Numbered from the stretch's first letter, positions 1 to 10,059 are shown. The stretch is 64,000 bases of DNA from Thalassobius sp. I31.1 (GCF_003031585.1 NZ_PWAA01000042.1:1-64000), one strand, 5' to 3'. Numbers and translations: made by a program. The notes: generated from the letters alone by a model not told the origin.

Positions 1-1366
1 TGTCCGTTTGCCATTTCCGTTCTCCTTTTCGGCAAAATACCAAGTTAAAGGAACGGAACAAATACGGGACAAGTCCAAAGAGCTTAACTCTAAAAAAGAT
101 GGTACTCCGCTTGAAGAGAAGGAAGTCAGGCGGTTGTGGATGTTCTTCATGATTGATGTGGCGACACGAATGCCTCTGGCATGGCTCCTTTCAGAAACAG
201 CAGATAGTGATCATCATAAAAAGCTGTTGCGGATGGCAATGCGGGATAAATCCCGTGAAAAAGTCCGTTATGACTGCAAGCGGGATCCTGCTCCACCTGT
301 TCACCTGACACTGACAAATGCTGACAACGGCACCGCGACCCGCAATTCCGCCGTGTATGCCAGCCAGTTGGGCATGGGCACGATTGTTAAAACAGGGCGC
401 ACATACAATTCCACGGATAACACATATGCTGAGCGGCCATTTGGAACCATGCAGTGGAAAGTACTTAATTTTCTGGATGGATATGTTGGGAGTAAACCAG
501 GCGAATTGAACGGCTATGATGGTCAGAAAAACGCCAGATTTACCCCAAATGATTTGACGGGTATCATCACGCGCTTTTGGGTCGATGAATATCCATATAC
601 ACCGCACAATGGCACGGGAATGCATGGCGCCACCCCATGGCAAAAGTTCGAAGAAGTCATGGATCTTTCTGAAGGCATTAATGCGCCGTCGTCTGAACAG
701 CTGCGTATTCATCTTGGTGAAAGCAAAGAAGTGTCAACGACATCTGAGGGCGTGAAGATTTTCAATATTCCATATAACTCGACCGCACTTCAGAAATTTG
801 CTGGTGGAGAGTCAAAGAAAGTTACCGTGTTGTTAAACCCTGACGACCTACGCAAGGTTAGCATCGTGAGTGAGGAAACCACTGACGTCATTACAGCGCA
901 TTTAACGATGACGACCTTTGCAGATCTGTCTTTGGCAGAGGCCGTCGATGATATGCGCAAAGCAATTGAAGACAATCCCCAAAAACGTCAGCTGCATGAA
1001 CAACACCTGAGAGAAGCGCGTAGGCGGCGTGCCCGGGAAAGTGGTTTCTTTCCGGATTCAACTCTTCCGAGTTCCTATGAAAGGATCGACAGAATTCGTG
1101 AGAAGGCGGAAGAAATAGCGCATGTGGAATTCGTTTCACTACCGCGGTCCGGGCCAACATCCGCGCCAGGAAGCATCATGGACAGAAGCGCAGATACGCC
1201 CCCCAGTGAAGTCACATTGCCGCCGTCAGAGTATTCGGAAAATGTGGCCGACGTCACTGAAGCCGTGGACTCACTGCCCAAACCTGAAACGCCGCAACAG
1301 GCCGAAAAACCAAATGCGGATGCTGTGGAACCCATGTTCGCACCTATTAAAAAGAGCAAGCTATGA
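1..1366 (+). CDS. tniA: TniA/TnsB-type DDE transposase, 5' end cut by window edge
   Basis: Integrase-core transposase of the Tn7/Tn5053/Tn552 superfamily, which cuts and joins transposon ends. The frame is open to the first bases of the window; the only candidate start inside is a TTG at 8, so the N-terminal DNA-binding part is probably missing. The catalytic triad is visible: first D in FFMIDVATR, second D in NADNGT, E in TYAERPFG, with 35 residues between the second D and the E (DD35E). The C-terminal 100 residues are charged, proline-rich and low in complexity, as in tails that contact the partner ATPase. It overlaps the next gene by ATGA, so the two are translationally coupled. Family assignment is firm; whether it acts with TniQ or a resolvase cannot be seen. 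Confidence 0.85.
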   Translation, partial: VRLPFPFSFSAKYQVKGTEQIRDKSKELNSKKDGTPLEEKEVRRLWMFFMIDVATRMPLAWLLSETADSDHHKKLLRMAMRDKSREKVRYDCKRDPAPPVHLTLTNADNGTATRNSAVYASQLGMGTIVKTGRTYNSTDNTYAERPFGTMQWKVLNFLDGYVGSKPGELNGYDGQKNARFTPNDLTGIITRFWVDEYPYTPHNGTGMHGATPWQKFEEVMDLSEGINAPSSEQLRIHLGESKEVSTTSEGVKIFNIPYNSTALQKFAGGESKKVTVLLNPDDLRKVSIVSEETTDVITAHLTMTTFADLSLAEAVDDMRKAIEDNPQKRQLHEQHLREARRRRARESGFFPDSTLPSSYERIDRIREKAEEIAHVEFVSLPRSGPTSAPGSIMDRSADTPPSEVTLPPSEYSENVADVTEAVDSLPKPETPQQAEKPNADAVEPMFAPIKKSKL

Positions 1367-2328
1367 GCAGATTTGTAAATGAAGCATATCGGAATGCAGC
1401 AGCCAGGAATGGCAGTCGTCTATATCCACTGGGCCGGGCGGAAAAATTGATAAAGGAATTTGGACGCGTATTCGGCACCCATCTGGGTCATCTTGCGTCC
1501 GGGGGGCATTTCGAAGCCGATGGTCTGCTGATTACAGGCCAGTCTGGCAGTGGAAAAACCACGGAAATCAGGTCACTTATTAAAGGGTTCAATGAAGATG
1601 AAGTGGCGTTGCCGAATGGGAAATCTGCACGCTTCGCCGAATGCTCTCTGAAGGGTATCAGCACCTGGAAGGATCTGGGGCAAAGCTCTGCAAAAGCAAT
1701 TGGGTATCCGATTAACCCGAAGGCACGTCTCAGTCAGGGCCAGATCTGGGATGTCGTGATCAGGGAAGCAAAGCTTGCTGGTGTCGTGGGCATTCACTTT
1801 GACGAGGTCCAGCACATGTTCAGAGGGAAGAATGATGAGGCAATCCTGGCTCTGTTGGATTCCTTCAAAGGATTGATGAAAAACCATGACTGGCCTTTGA
1901 TGTTGATCTTCTCCGGGGTGCCGGAATTAGATGGGTACATTAAACGGGAACCTCAGGTTTACAGCCGTTTAACGACCTTGCCATTTGACGATATTGAACC
2001 TGAGACCGACCGTCATATCGTACATGAAATCGTTGGTAGTTACGGGCATGTTTCAGATTTGGAAATCGTCACAGATCTGATGACACTGGATTTCCTGGAT
2101 CGTTTGATAACTGCAGGGGCGTATCGTTGGGGATTGGTCATCAAGCTGGTAAAGCTGGCAACAGCCGCTGCACAGGATGCCGGTTCATCTCAATTAACGA
2201 GAGATCATTTCGTTGATGTCTGGGTGAACAAGACCAGGGTTTCCAGAGTCGCAACGCCGTTCCTTCACAGCGGATATGACACCATGTACCGCAAAGAGAA
2301 CCCGTTCATTCTGGCGTTCACCGAATAA
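1363..2328 (+). CDS. tniB: TniB/TnsC-type AAA ATPase of the transposon
   Basis: AAA ATPase that in this transposon class activates the DDE transposase and takes part in target choice. A Walker A motif GQSGSGKTT lies at about residues 59-67 and a Walker B segment GIHFDEVQ at about 143-150. Its 321 residues are normal for TniB/TnsC proteins. The start ATG overlaps the transposase stop (ATGA). A strong terminator follows 27 bp downstream and a candidate transposon end about 230 bp further on, so this is the last gene of the element on this side. No TniQ or resolvase gene lies between it and the end. Confidence 0.85.
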   Translation: MSRFVNEAYRNAAARNGSRLYPLGRAEKLIKEFGRVFGTHLGHLASGGHFEADGLLITGQSGSGKTTEIRSLIKGFNEDEVALPNGKSARFAECSLKGISTWKDLGQSSAKAIGYPINPKARLSQGQIWDVVIREAKLAGVVGIHFDEVQHMFRGKNDEAILALLDSFKGLMKNHDWPLMLIFSGVPELDGYIKREPQVYSRLTTLPFDDIEPETDRHIVHEIVGSYGHVSDLEIVTDLMTLDFLDRLITAGAYRWGLVIKLVKLATAAAQDAGSSQLTRDHFVDVWVNKTRVSRVATPFLHSGYDTMYRKENPFILAFTE

Positions 2329-2354
2329 GATCCTTTAAAATTCAAAACCTTACA

Positions 2355-2380
2355 CCCGCATCAGTGATGCGGGCTTTTTT
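2355..2380 (+). terminator. Rho-independent terminator after tniB
   Basis: An 8-bp stem (CCCGCATC / GATGCGGG) with a 3-nt loop is followed directly by CTTTTTT. It ends the tniA-tniB transcript. Confidence 0.85.
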
Positions 2381-2427
2381 GTGTGTGCCCGACGGGCAAT
2401 AAGGCTGCAAAAAAGATTCAAAAAAAA

Positions 2428-2592
2428 TTGCGCAAACTTTTGCTTTCGTGCGCAGATTATTGCTTTTTTGCGGTTTTGAGTGTCTCTTAAGTATTTGATT
2501 TAATATGAAAAATTAGAAGGTCAGTATCACATGTTTTTCGTACTGCGCAGACAATTCCTTTCGTTGTCACAATTGTAAAGAACACCCGTACA
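2428..2592. mobile_element. Candidate transposon right end with repeated transposase-binding motifs
   Basis: Read from outside inward (minus strand) the end begins TGTACGGGTGTTCTTTACAA at 2592, fitting the TGT...ACA termini of Tn7/Tn552-class elements. Inside it lie short repeats: TTTTTCGTACTGCGCAGA (2534-2551), TTTCGTGCGCAGA (2444-2456) and TTGCGCAAA (2428-2436). Two 13-mers, TTGCTTTCGTGCG (2440) and TTGCTTTTTTGCG (2460), are exactly 20 bp apart. Multiple transposase-binding sites at an end are typical of the family. The stretch is AT-richer than its surroundings. The other end lies outside the window, so the target duplication cannot be checked. Confidence 0.6.
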
Positions 2593-2614
2593 AAACCCGT
2601 AAAGGTGAAGAACT

Positions 2615-2654
2615 CGCAAACGCAAACGCAAACGCGGAGGCCAGTGGCCTCCGC
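2615..2654 (-). terminator. Terminator-like hairpin after pyc, next to a CGCAAA triplet repeat
   Basis: A perfect 9-bp hairpin GCGGAGGCC-AGT-GGCCTCCGC (2634-2654) lies 45 bp downstream of the pyc stop. On the minus strand it is followed by three tandem GCGTTT-type hexamers (plus strand CGCAAA x3 from 2615), which supply an interrupted U-rich tail. It separates pyc from the transposon end. Confidence 0.6.
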
Positions 2655-2699
2655 GCGCAATGATGACTGTGGGTTTATCCCACGTGGAATTATTGCGGC

Positions 2700-5600
2700 T
2701 TATTCAAGCTCCACCAGCAGATCTTTTGCGTCGATCTGGCCACCGGCTGCGATATGCAAGGCTTTCACCACCGCGTCGCGTTCTGCGTGAATGCCGGTTT
2801 CCATCTTCATGGCTTCTATCGTCAGCAGAAGATCACCTTCTTTCACTTCCTGACCCTGGGTCACAGCAACAGAGGCCACGACACCCGGCATTGGCGCGCC
2901 AATGTGGTTGGCATTGCCTTCCTCTGCCTTCGGACGGCTCACGGTGGTTGCTTTCACCATGCGGTTCGGGACACGGATCACGCGGGGCTGACCATTGAGT
3001 TCAAAGAAGACCTTCACTTCGCCGTTCTCATCGGTCTCACCCACAGCTTGCAGACGAATTTCCAGAACTTTACCAGGATCGATTTCTGCCGCGATTTCCT
3101 CGCCTGGTTCCATCCCATAGAAGAAGGTGCGGGTCGGCAGGGTGCGCACAGGGCCATAGGTCCGGTGACGACCCATGTAATCCAGGAAGACTTTTGGGTA
3201 CATCAGGTAGCCCATCAGATCTTCACCGTCACATTTGTAACCTTCCAGCGTGCCGCAAAGCTCAAGACGGGTGGCTTCCAGATCAACTGGTTCCATATCC
3301 GCACCAGGCCGCGCTGTTGAAGCAGCTTCGCCTTTCAGAACTTTGTTGACGATACCCGCAGGGAAACCACCCGGAGGCTGGCCAAGGTTGCCGCGCATCA
3401 TGTCCACAACGCTGTCAGGGAAGGCTACGTCAGTGTCGGCGCTTTCCACTTCATCACGGGTCAGGTTCTGGGACACCATCATCAGGGCCATGTCGCCCAC
3501 CACTTTGGAAGATGGCGTCACCTTCACGATGTCACCAAACATCTGGTTCACATCCGCATAGGTGTTCGCGACCTCGGGCCAGCGTTCTTCCAGGCCAAGG
3601 CTGCGCGCCTGGGCTTTGAGATTGGTGAACTGACCACCGGGCATTTCGTGCAGGTAAACCTCGGACGCAGGGGCGGCAAGGCCGCTTTCAAACGCCACGT
3701 ATTGCGCCCGTACATGTTCCCAGTAGGTGGACAGATCGCGCACAACCTCGATGTCGATACCTGTGTCACGTTCGGTGTGGCGCAGGCCTTCGACGATGGA
3801 ACCAAGGCAAGGCTGCGATGTGCCACCAGAGAACGCATCCATTGCCGCATCCACAGCGTCAACACCCGCATCAGCAGCGGCCAGAATGGTCGCGCCAGCA
3901 ATGCCAGATGTGTCATGGGTGTGGAAGTGGATCGGCAGACCGACTTCTTCTTTCAGAGCTTTCACAAGCACCCGTGCAGCGGCTGGCTTTAGCAGCCCCG
4001 CCATGTCTTTCAGGCCCAGAACATGCGCACCAGCGGCTTCCAGTTCTTTCGCCATATTGACGTAATATTGCAGGTCATATTTGGACCGGTTCGGGTCCAG
4101 AATATCACCAGTGTAACAGATCGTGCCTTCGCAAACCTTGTTGTTTTCAACAACCGCGTCCATCGCAACACGCATGTTTTCAACCCAGTTCAGGCTGTCA
4201 AACACGCGGAAGACATCAACGCCGGTTTCAGCGGCTTGCTTCACAAAACCCTGAACCACATTGTCAGGATAGTTTGTGTAACCCACACCGTTTGACGCGC
4301 GCAGCAGCATCTGGGTCATCAGGTTTGGCATTTTGACGCGCAGATCACGCAGACGCTGCCATGGGCATTCTTGAAGGAAGCGGTAAGCAACATCAAAGGT
4401 CGCACCACCCCAGCATTCCACAGAGAACAGCTGTGGCATGCGTGACGCATAGGCAGGCGCCGCTTTGATCATATCAATCGAACGCATACGTGTCGCCAGC
4501 AGAGACTGGTGGCCGTCACGCATAGTGGTGTCGGTCAGCAACAGCTGCTTTTGCGCTTTCATCCAGTCGGCAACCGCCTGCGGGCCTTTGTCTTCCAGAA
4601 GATTGCGGGAGCCGGGCTGAATATCCAGCGTCGCCATTGGCGCTTTTGGCGCAGAAATCGCTGCATCCGGTTCCGGGCGACCTTCGGTTTCCGGGTGGCC
4701 GTTCACGGTGATGTCCGCGATGTAGTTCAGAACCTTGGTGCCACGGTCGCGACGTTTCTTGAAGCTGAACAGACCAGGGGTCTCATCAATGAACTTGGTG
4801 GTGTATGTGTCATCCAAAAACGTCGGATGCTTCAGCAGGTTATCCACGAACGCGATGTTGGTGGAGACGCCGCGAATACGGAATTCACGCAGGGCGCGGT
4901 CCATACGGGCAATCGCCGCTGCAGGCGTCTGCGCATGTGCAGTCACTTTGGTCAGCAGGCTGTCATAGTAACGCGTGATCACGCCGCCCGCATACGCGGT
5001 GCCGCCATCCAGGCGAATGCCCATGCCGGTTGCGGAACGATACGCCGTGATACGGCCATAGTCCGGGATAAAGTTGTTCTGCGGATCTTCCGTGGTGATC
5101 CGGGTTTGCAGCGCGTGGCCGTTCAGGCGCACGTCGTCCTGGCTGGCTTTGCCGGTAGCGTCCGCAATAGTCGCACCTTCGGCAATGCGGATCTGGGACT
5201 GTACGATGTCGATGCCGGTGACTTCCTCGGTCACGGTGTGTTCCACCTGGACGCGCGGGTTTACTTCGATAAAGTAGAACTTGCCGCTTTCCATATCCAT
5301 CAGGAATTCGACCGTCCCTGCACATTCATAGTTCACGTGCTTACAGATCTTATAGCCCAGCTCACAGATTTCCTGGCGCTGTTCTTCGGTCAGATAGGGG
5401 GCCGGAGCACGTTCCACGACTTTCTGGTTGCGGCGCTGAACGGAACAGTCGCGTTCAAACAGGTGATACATGCCGCCGTGTTTGTCGCCGAGGATTTGCA
5501 CTTCAACGTGACGGGCACGGATGATCATCTTTTCCAGATAACCTTCGCCGTTGCCAAAGGCAGCTTCCGCTTCGCGGCGGCCCTCAAGAACTTTTTCCTC

Positions 5601-6140
5601 AACCTCATCTTCAGAGAAGATCGGACGCATCCCGCGTCCGCCACCGCCCCAGGAGGCTTTCAGCATCAGAGGATAGCCAACTTCGGCAGCTTCCTTGCGG
5701 ATCGCATCCATGTCGTCACCCAGAACTTCGGTCGCTGGGATCACAGGAACGCCGGCTTCGACAGCCACACGGCGCGCAGATGCTTTGTCACCGAGCGCAC
5801 GCATGGTGGCGGCTTTCGGACCGATGAAGGTGATACCTGCTTCTTCGCAAGCGTCCACAAAGTCGGGGTTTTCCGACAGCAGGCCGTAACCGGGGTGGAT
5901 CGCATCTGCGCCGGACATTTTGGCGACGCGGATGATTTCCTCAATCGACAGGTAAGCGGCAACCGGGCCCATACCTTCACCGATGCGGTAAGCTTCATCC
6001 GCTTTAAAGCGATGCAGGCCAAGCTTGTCTTCTTCGGCAAAGACAGCAACGGTCTTTTTGCCCATTTCATTGGCGGCCCGCATAATACGGATGGCGATTT
6101 CACCGCGGTTTGCGATCAGAATTTTGTTGAATTCGGGCAT
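2700..6140 (-). CDS. pyc: Pyruvate carboxylase
   Basis: ATP- and biotin-dependent carboxylation of pyruvate to oxaloacetate, an anaplerotic cytosolic enzyme. The 1146-residue product is full length for the single-chain form. In order it shows a biotin carboxylase domain (start MPEFNKILIANRGEIAIRI; glycine-rich ATP loop KASWGGGGRGM), a carboxyltransferase barrel (LLLTDTTMRDGHQSLLATR) and a biotinyl domain with EAMKME, the biotin lysine at about residue 1112. I chose the ATG at 6138-6140 because homology begins there and an AGGGAGA lies upstream; the frame is open for 73 more codons that look non-coding. It is transcribed alone, divergent from the helicase gene. Confidence 0.97.
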   Translation of the reverse strand: MPEFNKILIANRGEIAIRIMRAANEMGKKTVAVFAEEDKLGLHRFKADEAYRIGEGMGPVAAYLSIEEIIRVAKMSGADAIHPGYGLLSENPDFVDACEEAGITFIGPKAATMRALGDKASARRVAVEAGVPVIPATEVLGDDMDAIRKEAAEVGYPLMLKASWGGGGRGMRPIFSEDEVEEKVLEGRREAEAAFGNGEGYLEKMIIRARHVEVQILGDKHGGMYHLFERDCSVQRRNQKVVERAPAPYLTEEQRQEICELGYKICKHVNYECAGTVEFLMDMESGKFYFIEVNPRVQVEHTVTEEVTGIDIVQSQIRIAEGATIADATGKASQDDVRLNGHALQTRITTEDPQNNFIPDYGRITAYRSATGMGIRLDGGTAYAGGVITRYYDSLLTKVTAHAQTPAAAIARMDRALREFRIRGVSTNIAFVDNLLKHPTFLDDTYTTKFIDETPGLFSFKKRRDRGTKVLNYIADITVNGHPETEGRPEPDAAISAPKAPMATLDIQPGSRNLLEDKGPQAVADWMKAQKQLLLTDTTMRDGHQSLLATRMRSIDMIKAAPAYASRMPQLFSVECWGGATFDVAYRFLQECPWQRLRDLRVKMPNLMTQMLLRASNGVGYTNYPDNVVQGFVKQAAETGVDVFRVFDSLNWVENMRVAMDAVVENNKVCEGTICYTGDILDPNRSKYDLQYYVNMAKELEAAGAHVLGLKDMAGLLKPAAARVLVKALKEEVGLPIHFHTHDTSGIAGATILAAADAGVDAVDAAMDAFSGGTSQPCLGSIVEGLRHTERDTGIDIEVVRDLSTYWEHVRAQYVAFESGLAAPASEVYLHEMPGGQFTNLKAQARSLGLEERWPEVANTYADVNQMFGDIVKVTPSSKVVGDMALMMVSQNLTRDEVESADTDVAFPDSVVDMMRGNLGQPPGGFPAGIVNKVLKGEAASTARPGADMEPVDLEATRLELCGTLEGYKCDGEDLMGYLMYPKVFLDYMGRHRTYGPVRTLPTRTFFYGMEPGEEIAAEIDPGKVLEIRLQAVGETDENGEVKVFFELNGQPRVIRVPNRMVKATTVSRPKAEEGNANHIGAPMPGVVASVAVTQGQEVKEGDLLLTIEAMKMETGIHAERDAVVKALHIAAGGQIDAKDLLVELE

Positions 6141-6363
6141 GAGGCTGGTCTCCCTGAGATCTGCTGACGAGGGGAGCTTTGCAAATGCTGCACCGCAGCA
6201 CAAGAGACTCACCCCGCTTTGTGAGGTTTCTGTAACATTTTGTTCGTGATCCGGCCTCGCATTGCGACAGGATGACATAAAAAAGCGAACCCGTGCATTT
6301 TCTTGCGGAACAATCTGCGAACACTTCTTTTCAAAGCGTAAAGATCCGTCTAGTTTCACCTAC

Positions 6364-8841
6364 ATGAATGATTTTGACGAATTCGACGCCTTTGAGGCCG
6401 CTGCAGCCCCATCAAGTGTACCGCTGAGTCAGCGGGCGATGGCCGCGCGCCCGACGCCTTATCTGGATGAACTGAACCCGGCGCAGCGCGAAGCGGTGGA
6501 ACGTCTGGATGGGCCTGTATTGATGCTCGCGGGGGCGGGCACGGGCAAAACCAAGGCGCTGACGGCGCGGATCGCACATCTTATCAACACGGGTCGCGCG
6601 CGCCCTGATGAAATCCTTGCGGTGACATTCACCAATAAAGCTGCCCGGGAAATGAAGAACCGTGTGGGCGGATATCTGGGCCATGGCGGTGATTCCATGC
6701 GCTGGATGGGCACGTTTCACGCGATCTGTGTGAAACTGTTGCGCCGCCATGCGGAACTGGTTGGTCTGAAATCAAATTTCTCGATCCTGGATACGGATGA
6801 TGTAAAACGCCTGCTGCGTCAGTTGATTGAAGCGGCGGGTCTTGACCGCAAACGCTGGCCGGAACGTGAGCTGGCGAATGTGATTGATGCCTGGAAAAAC
6901 CGCGCCTGGACGCCCGAAACTCTGTCATCTGGCGAGGCTTCGGCGTTCAATGGCATGGGCGCTGCGATTTATAAGCAATATCAACAACGCCTGCGCGAGC
7001 TGAACGCCTGCGATTTCGGCGATCTTCTGATGCATATGGTGACGATTTTCCAGAAACATGATGATGTGCTGGCGCAATATCACCGCTGGTTCCGCTATGT
7101 GCTGGTGGACGAATATCAGGATACGAACGTCGCGCAGTATCTCTGGCTGCGTCTGTTGGCCCAGGGGCATAAGAATATTTGCTGTGTCGGCGATGATGAC
7201 CAGTCGATCTATGGCTGGCGGGGCGCAGAAGTTGGCAACATCCTGAAGTTTGAAAAAGATTTCCCCGGGGCCCATGTGGTGCGGCTGGAGCAAAACTATC
7301 GTTCCACCCCGCATATTCTGGCAGCGGCCTCTGCGGTGATTGCTGGCAATGAGAACCGCCTTGGCAAAGAATTGTGGACCGAACGCAAAGACGGCGAGAA
7401 AGTGCGCCTGATGGGTCACTGGGACGGCGATGAAGAAGCGCGCTGGATCGGCGAAGAAATTGAAGCAAACCAGCGTGGCACACGCGGGGCAGGTCCGCGC
7501 AGCCTGGAAGATATGGCGATCCTTGTGCGGGCGTCGCATCAGATGCGCGCTTTTGAAGATCGCTTCCTGTCCATTGGCCTGCCGTACCGCGTGATTGGTG
7601 GCCCGCGTTTCTATGAACGCATGGAAATCCGCGATGCCATGGCCTATTTCCGTGTTGTCACCCAGCCCGACGATGATCTGGCGTTTGAACGCATTGTGAA
7701 TACGCCGAAGCGCGGTGTCGGGGATAAAGCGCTGCAGAATATTCAGGTCTGTGCGCGTCAGAATTCAGTTTCCCTGCTGGAAGCCACGCGTCTTTTGTTG
7801 GGCGCGGGTGATATCAAAGGCAAGGCGAAGGGTGAGTTGACGAAGCTGATGGACAGCTTTGATCGCTGGCGTGGGCTTGCACAGCCCGGGCGCGTGTCCC
7901 AGGTGATTGATGATCAGGATGACGATCTGTTTGAGGATTTCTCTGAACCTGAAACCACTACGCAGGTCAGCCATATTGAACTGGCCGAAGCGATCCTGGA
8001 TGAATCCGGCTACACCGCCATGTGGCAGAAGGATAAAACGCCGGAAGCCCCTGGACGGCTTGAAAACCTGAAAGAACTTGTGAAGGCGCTTGAGAGTTTT
8101 GAGAACCTGCAGGGGTTCCTCGAACATGTCGCGCTGATCATGGAAAACGATTCCGCGGAATCTGAGGAAAAGCTGACGATCATGACCCTGCACGCCGCCA
8201 AAGGCCTGGAATATCCCGTGGTTTTCCTGCCCGGCTGGGAAGAAGGTCTGTTCCCAAGCCAGCGTTCTATGGATGAAAGCGGCGTGAAGGGGCTGGAAGA
8301 AGAACGGCGTCTGGCCTACGTCGGCATCACCCGCGCGGAAGAACTTTGCTATATCACTTTCGCAGGCAACCGTCGGGTCTATGGTCAATGGCAAAGTCAG
8401 CTGCCAGGGCGTTTCATTGATGAGTTGCCTGAACTGCATGTGGAGGTTCTGTCCTCTGCAGAAGCAGGTATGGGGCGGTCAACCGGGTTTGGCGGGTTTG
8501 ACGATTTTGGTGGGGGATCCACTGTCAGCACCATGCAGAAACGCGCGATGGATGCGGATGGTTGGGACACGCCGGGTTATAAACGTATGCAGGCACGTCA
8601 GGCCGCTGGCCCGCGGACAGCAGTTACGCCGAAACGAAAGCGCGCCAATATGATGGTGGATGGTGATGCACAAGAGCTGTTTCGCCCGGGGGATCGTATC
8701 TTCCAGACGAAATTTGGTTACGGCACCGTGATGGAAGCCACCGGGGATACGCTGGATGTGGAATTCGACAAAGCCGGTGCCAAAAAGGTGAAGGCGGGTT
8801 TCGTTGTGGCGGCAGACCGCGCGGGCGACGTACCGTTTTAA
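6364..8841 (+). CDS. uvrD: UvrD/PcrA-type ATP-dependent DNA helicase
   Basis: Superfamily 1A 3'-5' helicase for nucleotide excision and mismatch repair. Walker A AGAGTGKT lies near residues 56-63, the Walker B region reads VLVDEYQDTN, and later motifs include DDDQSIYGWRGAE, LEQNYRST and the C-terminal TLHAAKGLEYPVVFLPG and VGITRAEEL. The C-terminal FRPGDRIFQTKFGYGTV segment is the small UvrD/PcrA tail domain. Start ATG 6364 (825 residues) is chosen over an upstream in-frame ATG at 6262 because the family N-terminus fits. No Shine-Dalgarno is visible before either. Divergent from pyc across 223 bp. Confidence 0.95.
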   Translation: MNDFDEFDAFEAAAAPSSVPLSQRAMAARPTPYLDELNPAQREAVERLDGPVLMLAGAGTGKTKALTARIAHLINTGRARPDEILAVTFTNKAAREMKNRVGGYLGHGGDSMRWMGTFHAICVKLLRRHAELVGLKSNFSILDTDDVKRLLRQLIEAAGLDRKRWPERELANVIDAWKNRAWTPETLSSGEASAFNGMGAAIYKQYQQRLRELNACDFGDLLMHMVTIFQKHDDVLAQYHRWFRYVLVDEYQDTNVAQYLWLRLLAQGHKNICCVGDDDQSIYGWRGAEVGNILKFEKDFPGAHVVRLEQNYRSTPHILAAASAVIAGNENRLGKELWTERKDGEKVRLMGHWDGDEEARWIGEEIEANQRGTRGAGPRSLEDMAILVRASHQMRAFEDRFLSIGLPYRVIGGPRFYERMEIRDAMAYFRVVTQPDDDLAFERIVNTPKRGVGDKALQNIQVCARQNSVSLLEATRLLLGAGDIKGKAKGELTKLMDSFDRWRGLAQPGRVSQVIDDQDDDLFEDFSEPETTTQVSHIELAEAILDESGYTAMWQKDKTPEAPGRLENLKELVKALESFENLQGFLEHVALIMENDSAESEEKLTIMTLHAAKGLEYPVVFLPGWEEGLFPSQRSMDESGVKGLEEERRLAYVGITRAEELCYITFAGNRRVYGQWQSQLPGRFIDELPELHVEVLSSAEAGMGRSTGFGGFDDFGGGSTVSTMQKRAMDADGWDTPGYKRMQARQAAGPRTAVTPKRKRANMMVDGDAQELFRPGDRIFQTKFGYGTVMEATGDTLDVEFDKAGAKKVKAGFVVAADRAGDVPF

Positions 8842-8848
8842 GAGGTAT

Positions 8849-8870
8849 GGGGCGGTTCCTTCTCCGCCCC
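8849..8870. terminator. Hairpin between convergent helicase and LysE genes
   Basis: A 7-bp GC stem GGGGCGG / CCGCCCC with an 8-nt loop lies between two convergent genes. No clear T-run follows on either strand, so it is only terminator-like. Confidence 0.4.
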
Positions 8871-8886
8871 GTTGATCCGGGAAGGA

Positions 8887-9498
8887 TTAAAGCAGTCCTT
8901 TGATCACCGGCACCAGTGTCAGGATCAGCAGCGCAGCCATTGTCAGATTAAACGCACGCAGACGGGCGGGGCTTTGCAGCCAGCGACGGATCTGTGTTCC
9001 CATCCAGGCCCAGGTACTGACAGATGGCAGGTTGGTGCAGCTGAAGGCGACGGCGACCAGAAGGGATGTCATCCAGAGGGGGGCGGTGCTGGCTTCGGGG
9101 CCATAGTTGGTCTGCGCGGTGATACCCATGTAAATGGCCTTGGGGTTAACCCACTGAAAAGCAGCCGCTTGCAGGAATGTGAAAGGCCTGGCGCCATCCT
9201 TTGGTTTGCCCGGTGCGCTCGCGGTGGCGATTTTATACGAGAGATACACAAGGTAGACAGAGCAGATCGCCGTCAGGATCAATTTCAACATTGGGAAAGT
9301 TTTGAAGATCTGTAGCAATCCGAGCCCAAGGATAAAAACCATAAACCCGTGCCCAAGCGAAATCCCGGCCATATGTGGCAGGGATCGGCGGAAGCCGTAA
9401 TTTGCACCGGATGCCATCAGCATCAGATTGTTCGGGCCGGGGGTGATGGAGCTGACAAAAGCGAAGATGATCAGGGCGGGAAGAAAGTCGAAAGTCAT
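8887..9498 (-). CDS. LysE/RhtB-family amino-acid exporter
   Basis: Inner-membrane exporter of the LysE/RhtB family, about 203 residues with six hydrophobic segments. The family signature near the N-terminus is seen as SSITPGPNNLML, followed by FQWVNPKAIYM in the second half. Start ATG 9496-9498 has AAGGACAAG just upstream; an in-frame upstream ATG adds 17 residues that do not fit the family. It is divergent from an Lrp-type regulator 99 bp away, the common arrangement in which the regulator senses an amino acid and controls its export. The substrate cannot be told from sequence. Confidence 0.9.
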   Translation of the reverse strand: MTFDFLPALIIFAFVSSITPGPNNLMLMASGANYGFRRSLPHMAGISLGHGFMVFILGLGLLQIFKTFPMLKLILTAICSVYLVYLSYKIATASAPGKPKDGARPFTFLQAAAFQWVNPKAIYMGITAQTNYGPEASTAPLWMTSLLVAVAFSCTNLPSVSTWAWMGTQIRRWLQSPARLRAFNLTMAALLILTLVPVIKGLL

Positions 9499-9525
9499 AA
9501 GTCTTGTCCTTGTTGCCCGATGATC

Positions 9526-9546
9526 ATTGCGCAAAATCTGCGCAAT
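9526..9546. promoter_or_regulatory. Inverted repeat between lysE-type and lrp-type genes
   Basis: Perfect 8-bp arms ATTGCGCA / TGCGCAAT with a 5-bp spacer, centred in the 99-bp divergent intergenic region. Candidate operator for the neighbouring Lrp-type regulator, and the only strong palindrome there. Confidence 0.5.
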
Positions 9547-9597
9547 CAAGCGCCTTTCTTGTTTGATATTTGTGTATATTTGTAATTATTATCAGCT

Positions 9598-10041
9598 ATG
9601 GATCATAAATCAGATGAAATATTGCGCATTCTGTCGCGCGAGGGGCGGGTCGCAAACACTGAGCTGGCGGAACGTGTGGCGCTTTCCCCTTCCGCCTGTT
9701 TGCGACGTGTGCAGGAAATGGAACGCCAGGGCGTGATCAAAGGTTACCGCGCGGTGGTCGATCGCGAAAAGACCGGGGCAGGGTTTGCCTGTTACGTGTT
9801 GGTCGGACTGGCCGATCATTCGAAACAGGCCCAGGCCGGATTTGAACAGGCCATCGCTGCGGCGCGTGAGGTTCGGGAATGCCACAATATCGCCGGGGCG
9901 CATGAATACTTGTTGCGGGTTGAGACAGCAGATCTGCAAAGCTACAAGCATTTCCATACGGAAATTCTGGGCACGATCAAAGGTGTGGCGTCCATCAGCA
10001 GCCTGGTTGTGATGGGAAGTTCAAAAGATGAACGGGCGTAA
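9598..10041 (+). CDS. Lrp/AsnC-family transcriptional regulator
   Basis: Feast/famine regulator of 147 residues with an N-terminal winged helix-turn-helix (DEILRILSREGRVANTELAERVALSPSACLRRV) and a C-terminal RAM ligand-binding domain ending in ISSLVVM. Full-length for the family. It is divergent from the LysE-type exporter and probably controls it in response to an amino acid. An 8-bp inverted repeat lies between the two starts. Confidence 0.93.
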   Translation: MDHKSDEILRILSREGRVANTELAERVALSPSACLRRVQEMERQGVIKGYRAVVDREKTGAGFACYVLVGLADHSKQAQAGFEQAIAAAREVRECHNIAGAHEYLLRVETADLQSYKHFHTEILGTIKGVASISSLVVMGSSKDERA

Positions 10042-10059
10042 TGCTCTGGGAGCGCGGGG

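Noticed and set aside
2615-2634. Short CRISPR-like repeat (CGCAAA x3)
   Set aside because: Three hexamers in tandem with no spacers and no cas genes; a simple repeat.
4509-6167. 552-residue open frame on the plus strand
   Set aside because: Lies wholly antisense to pyc, has no start signal, and its composition mirrors the codon bias of pyc. Shadow frame.
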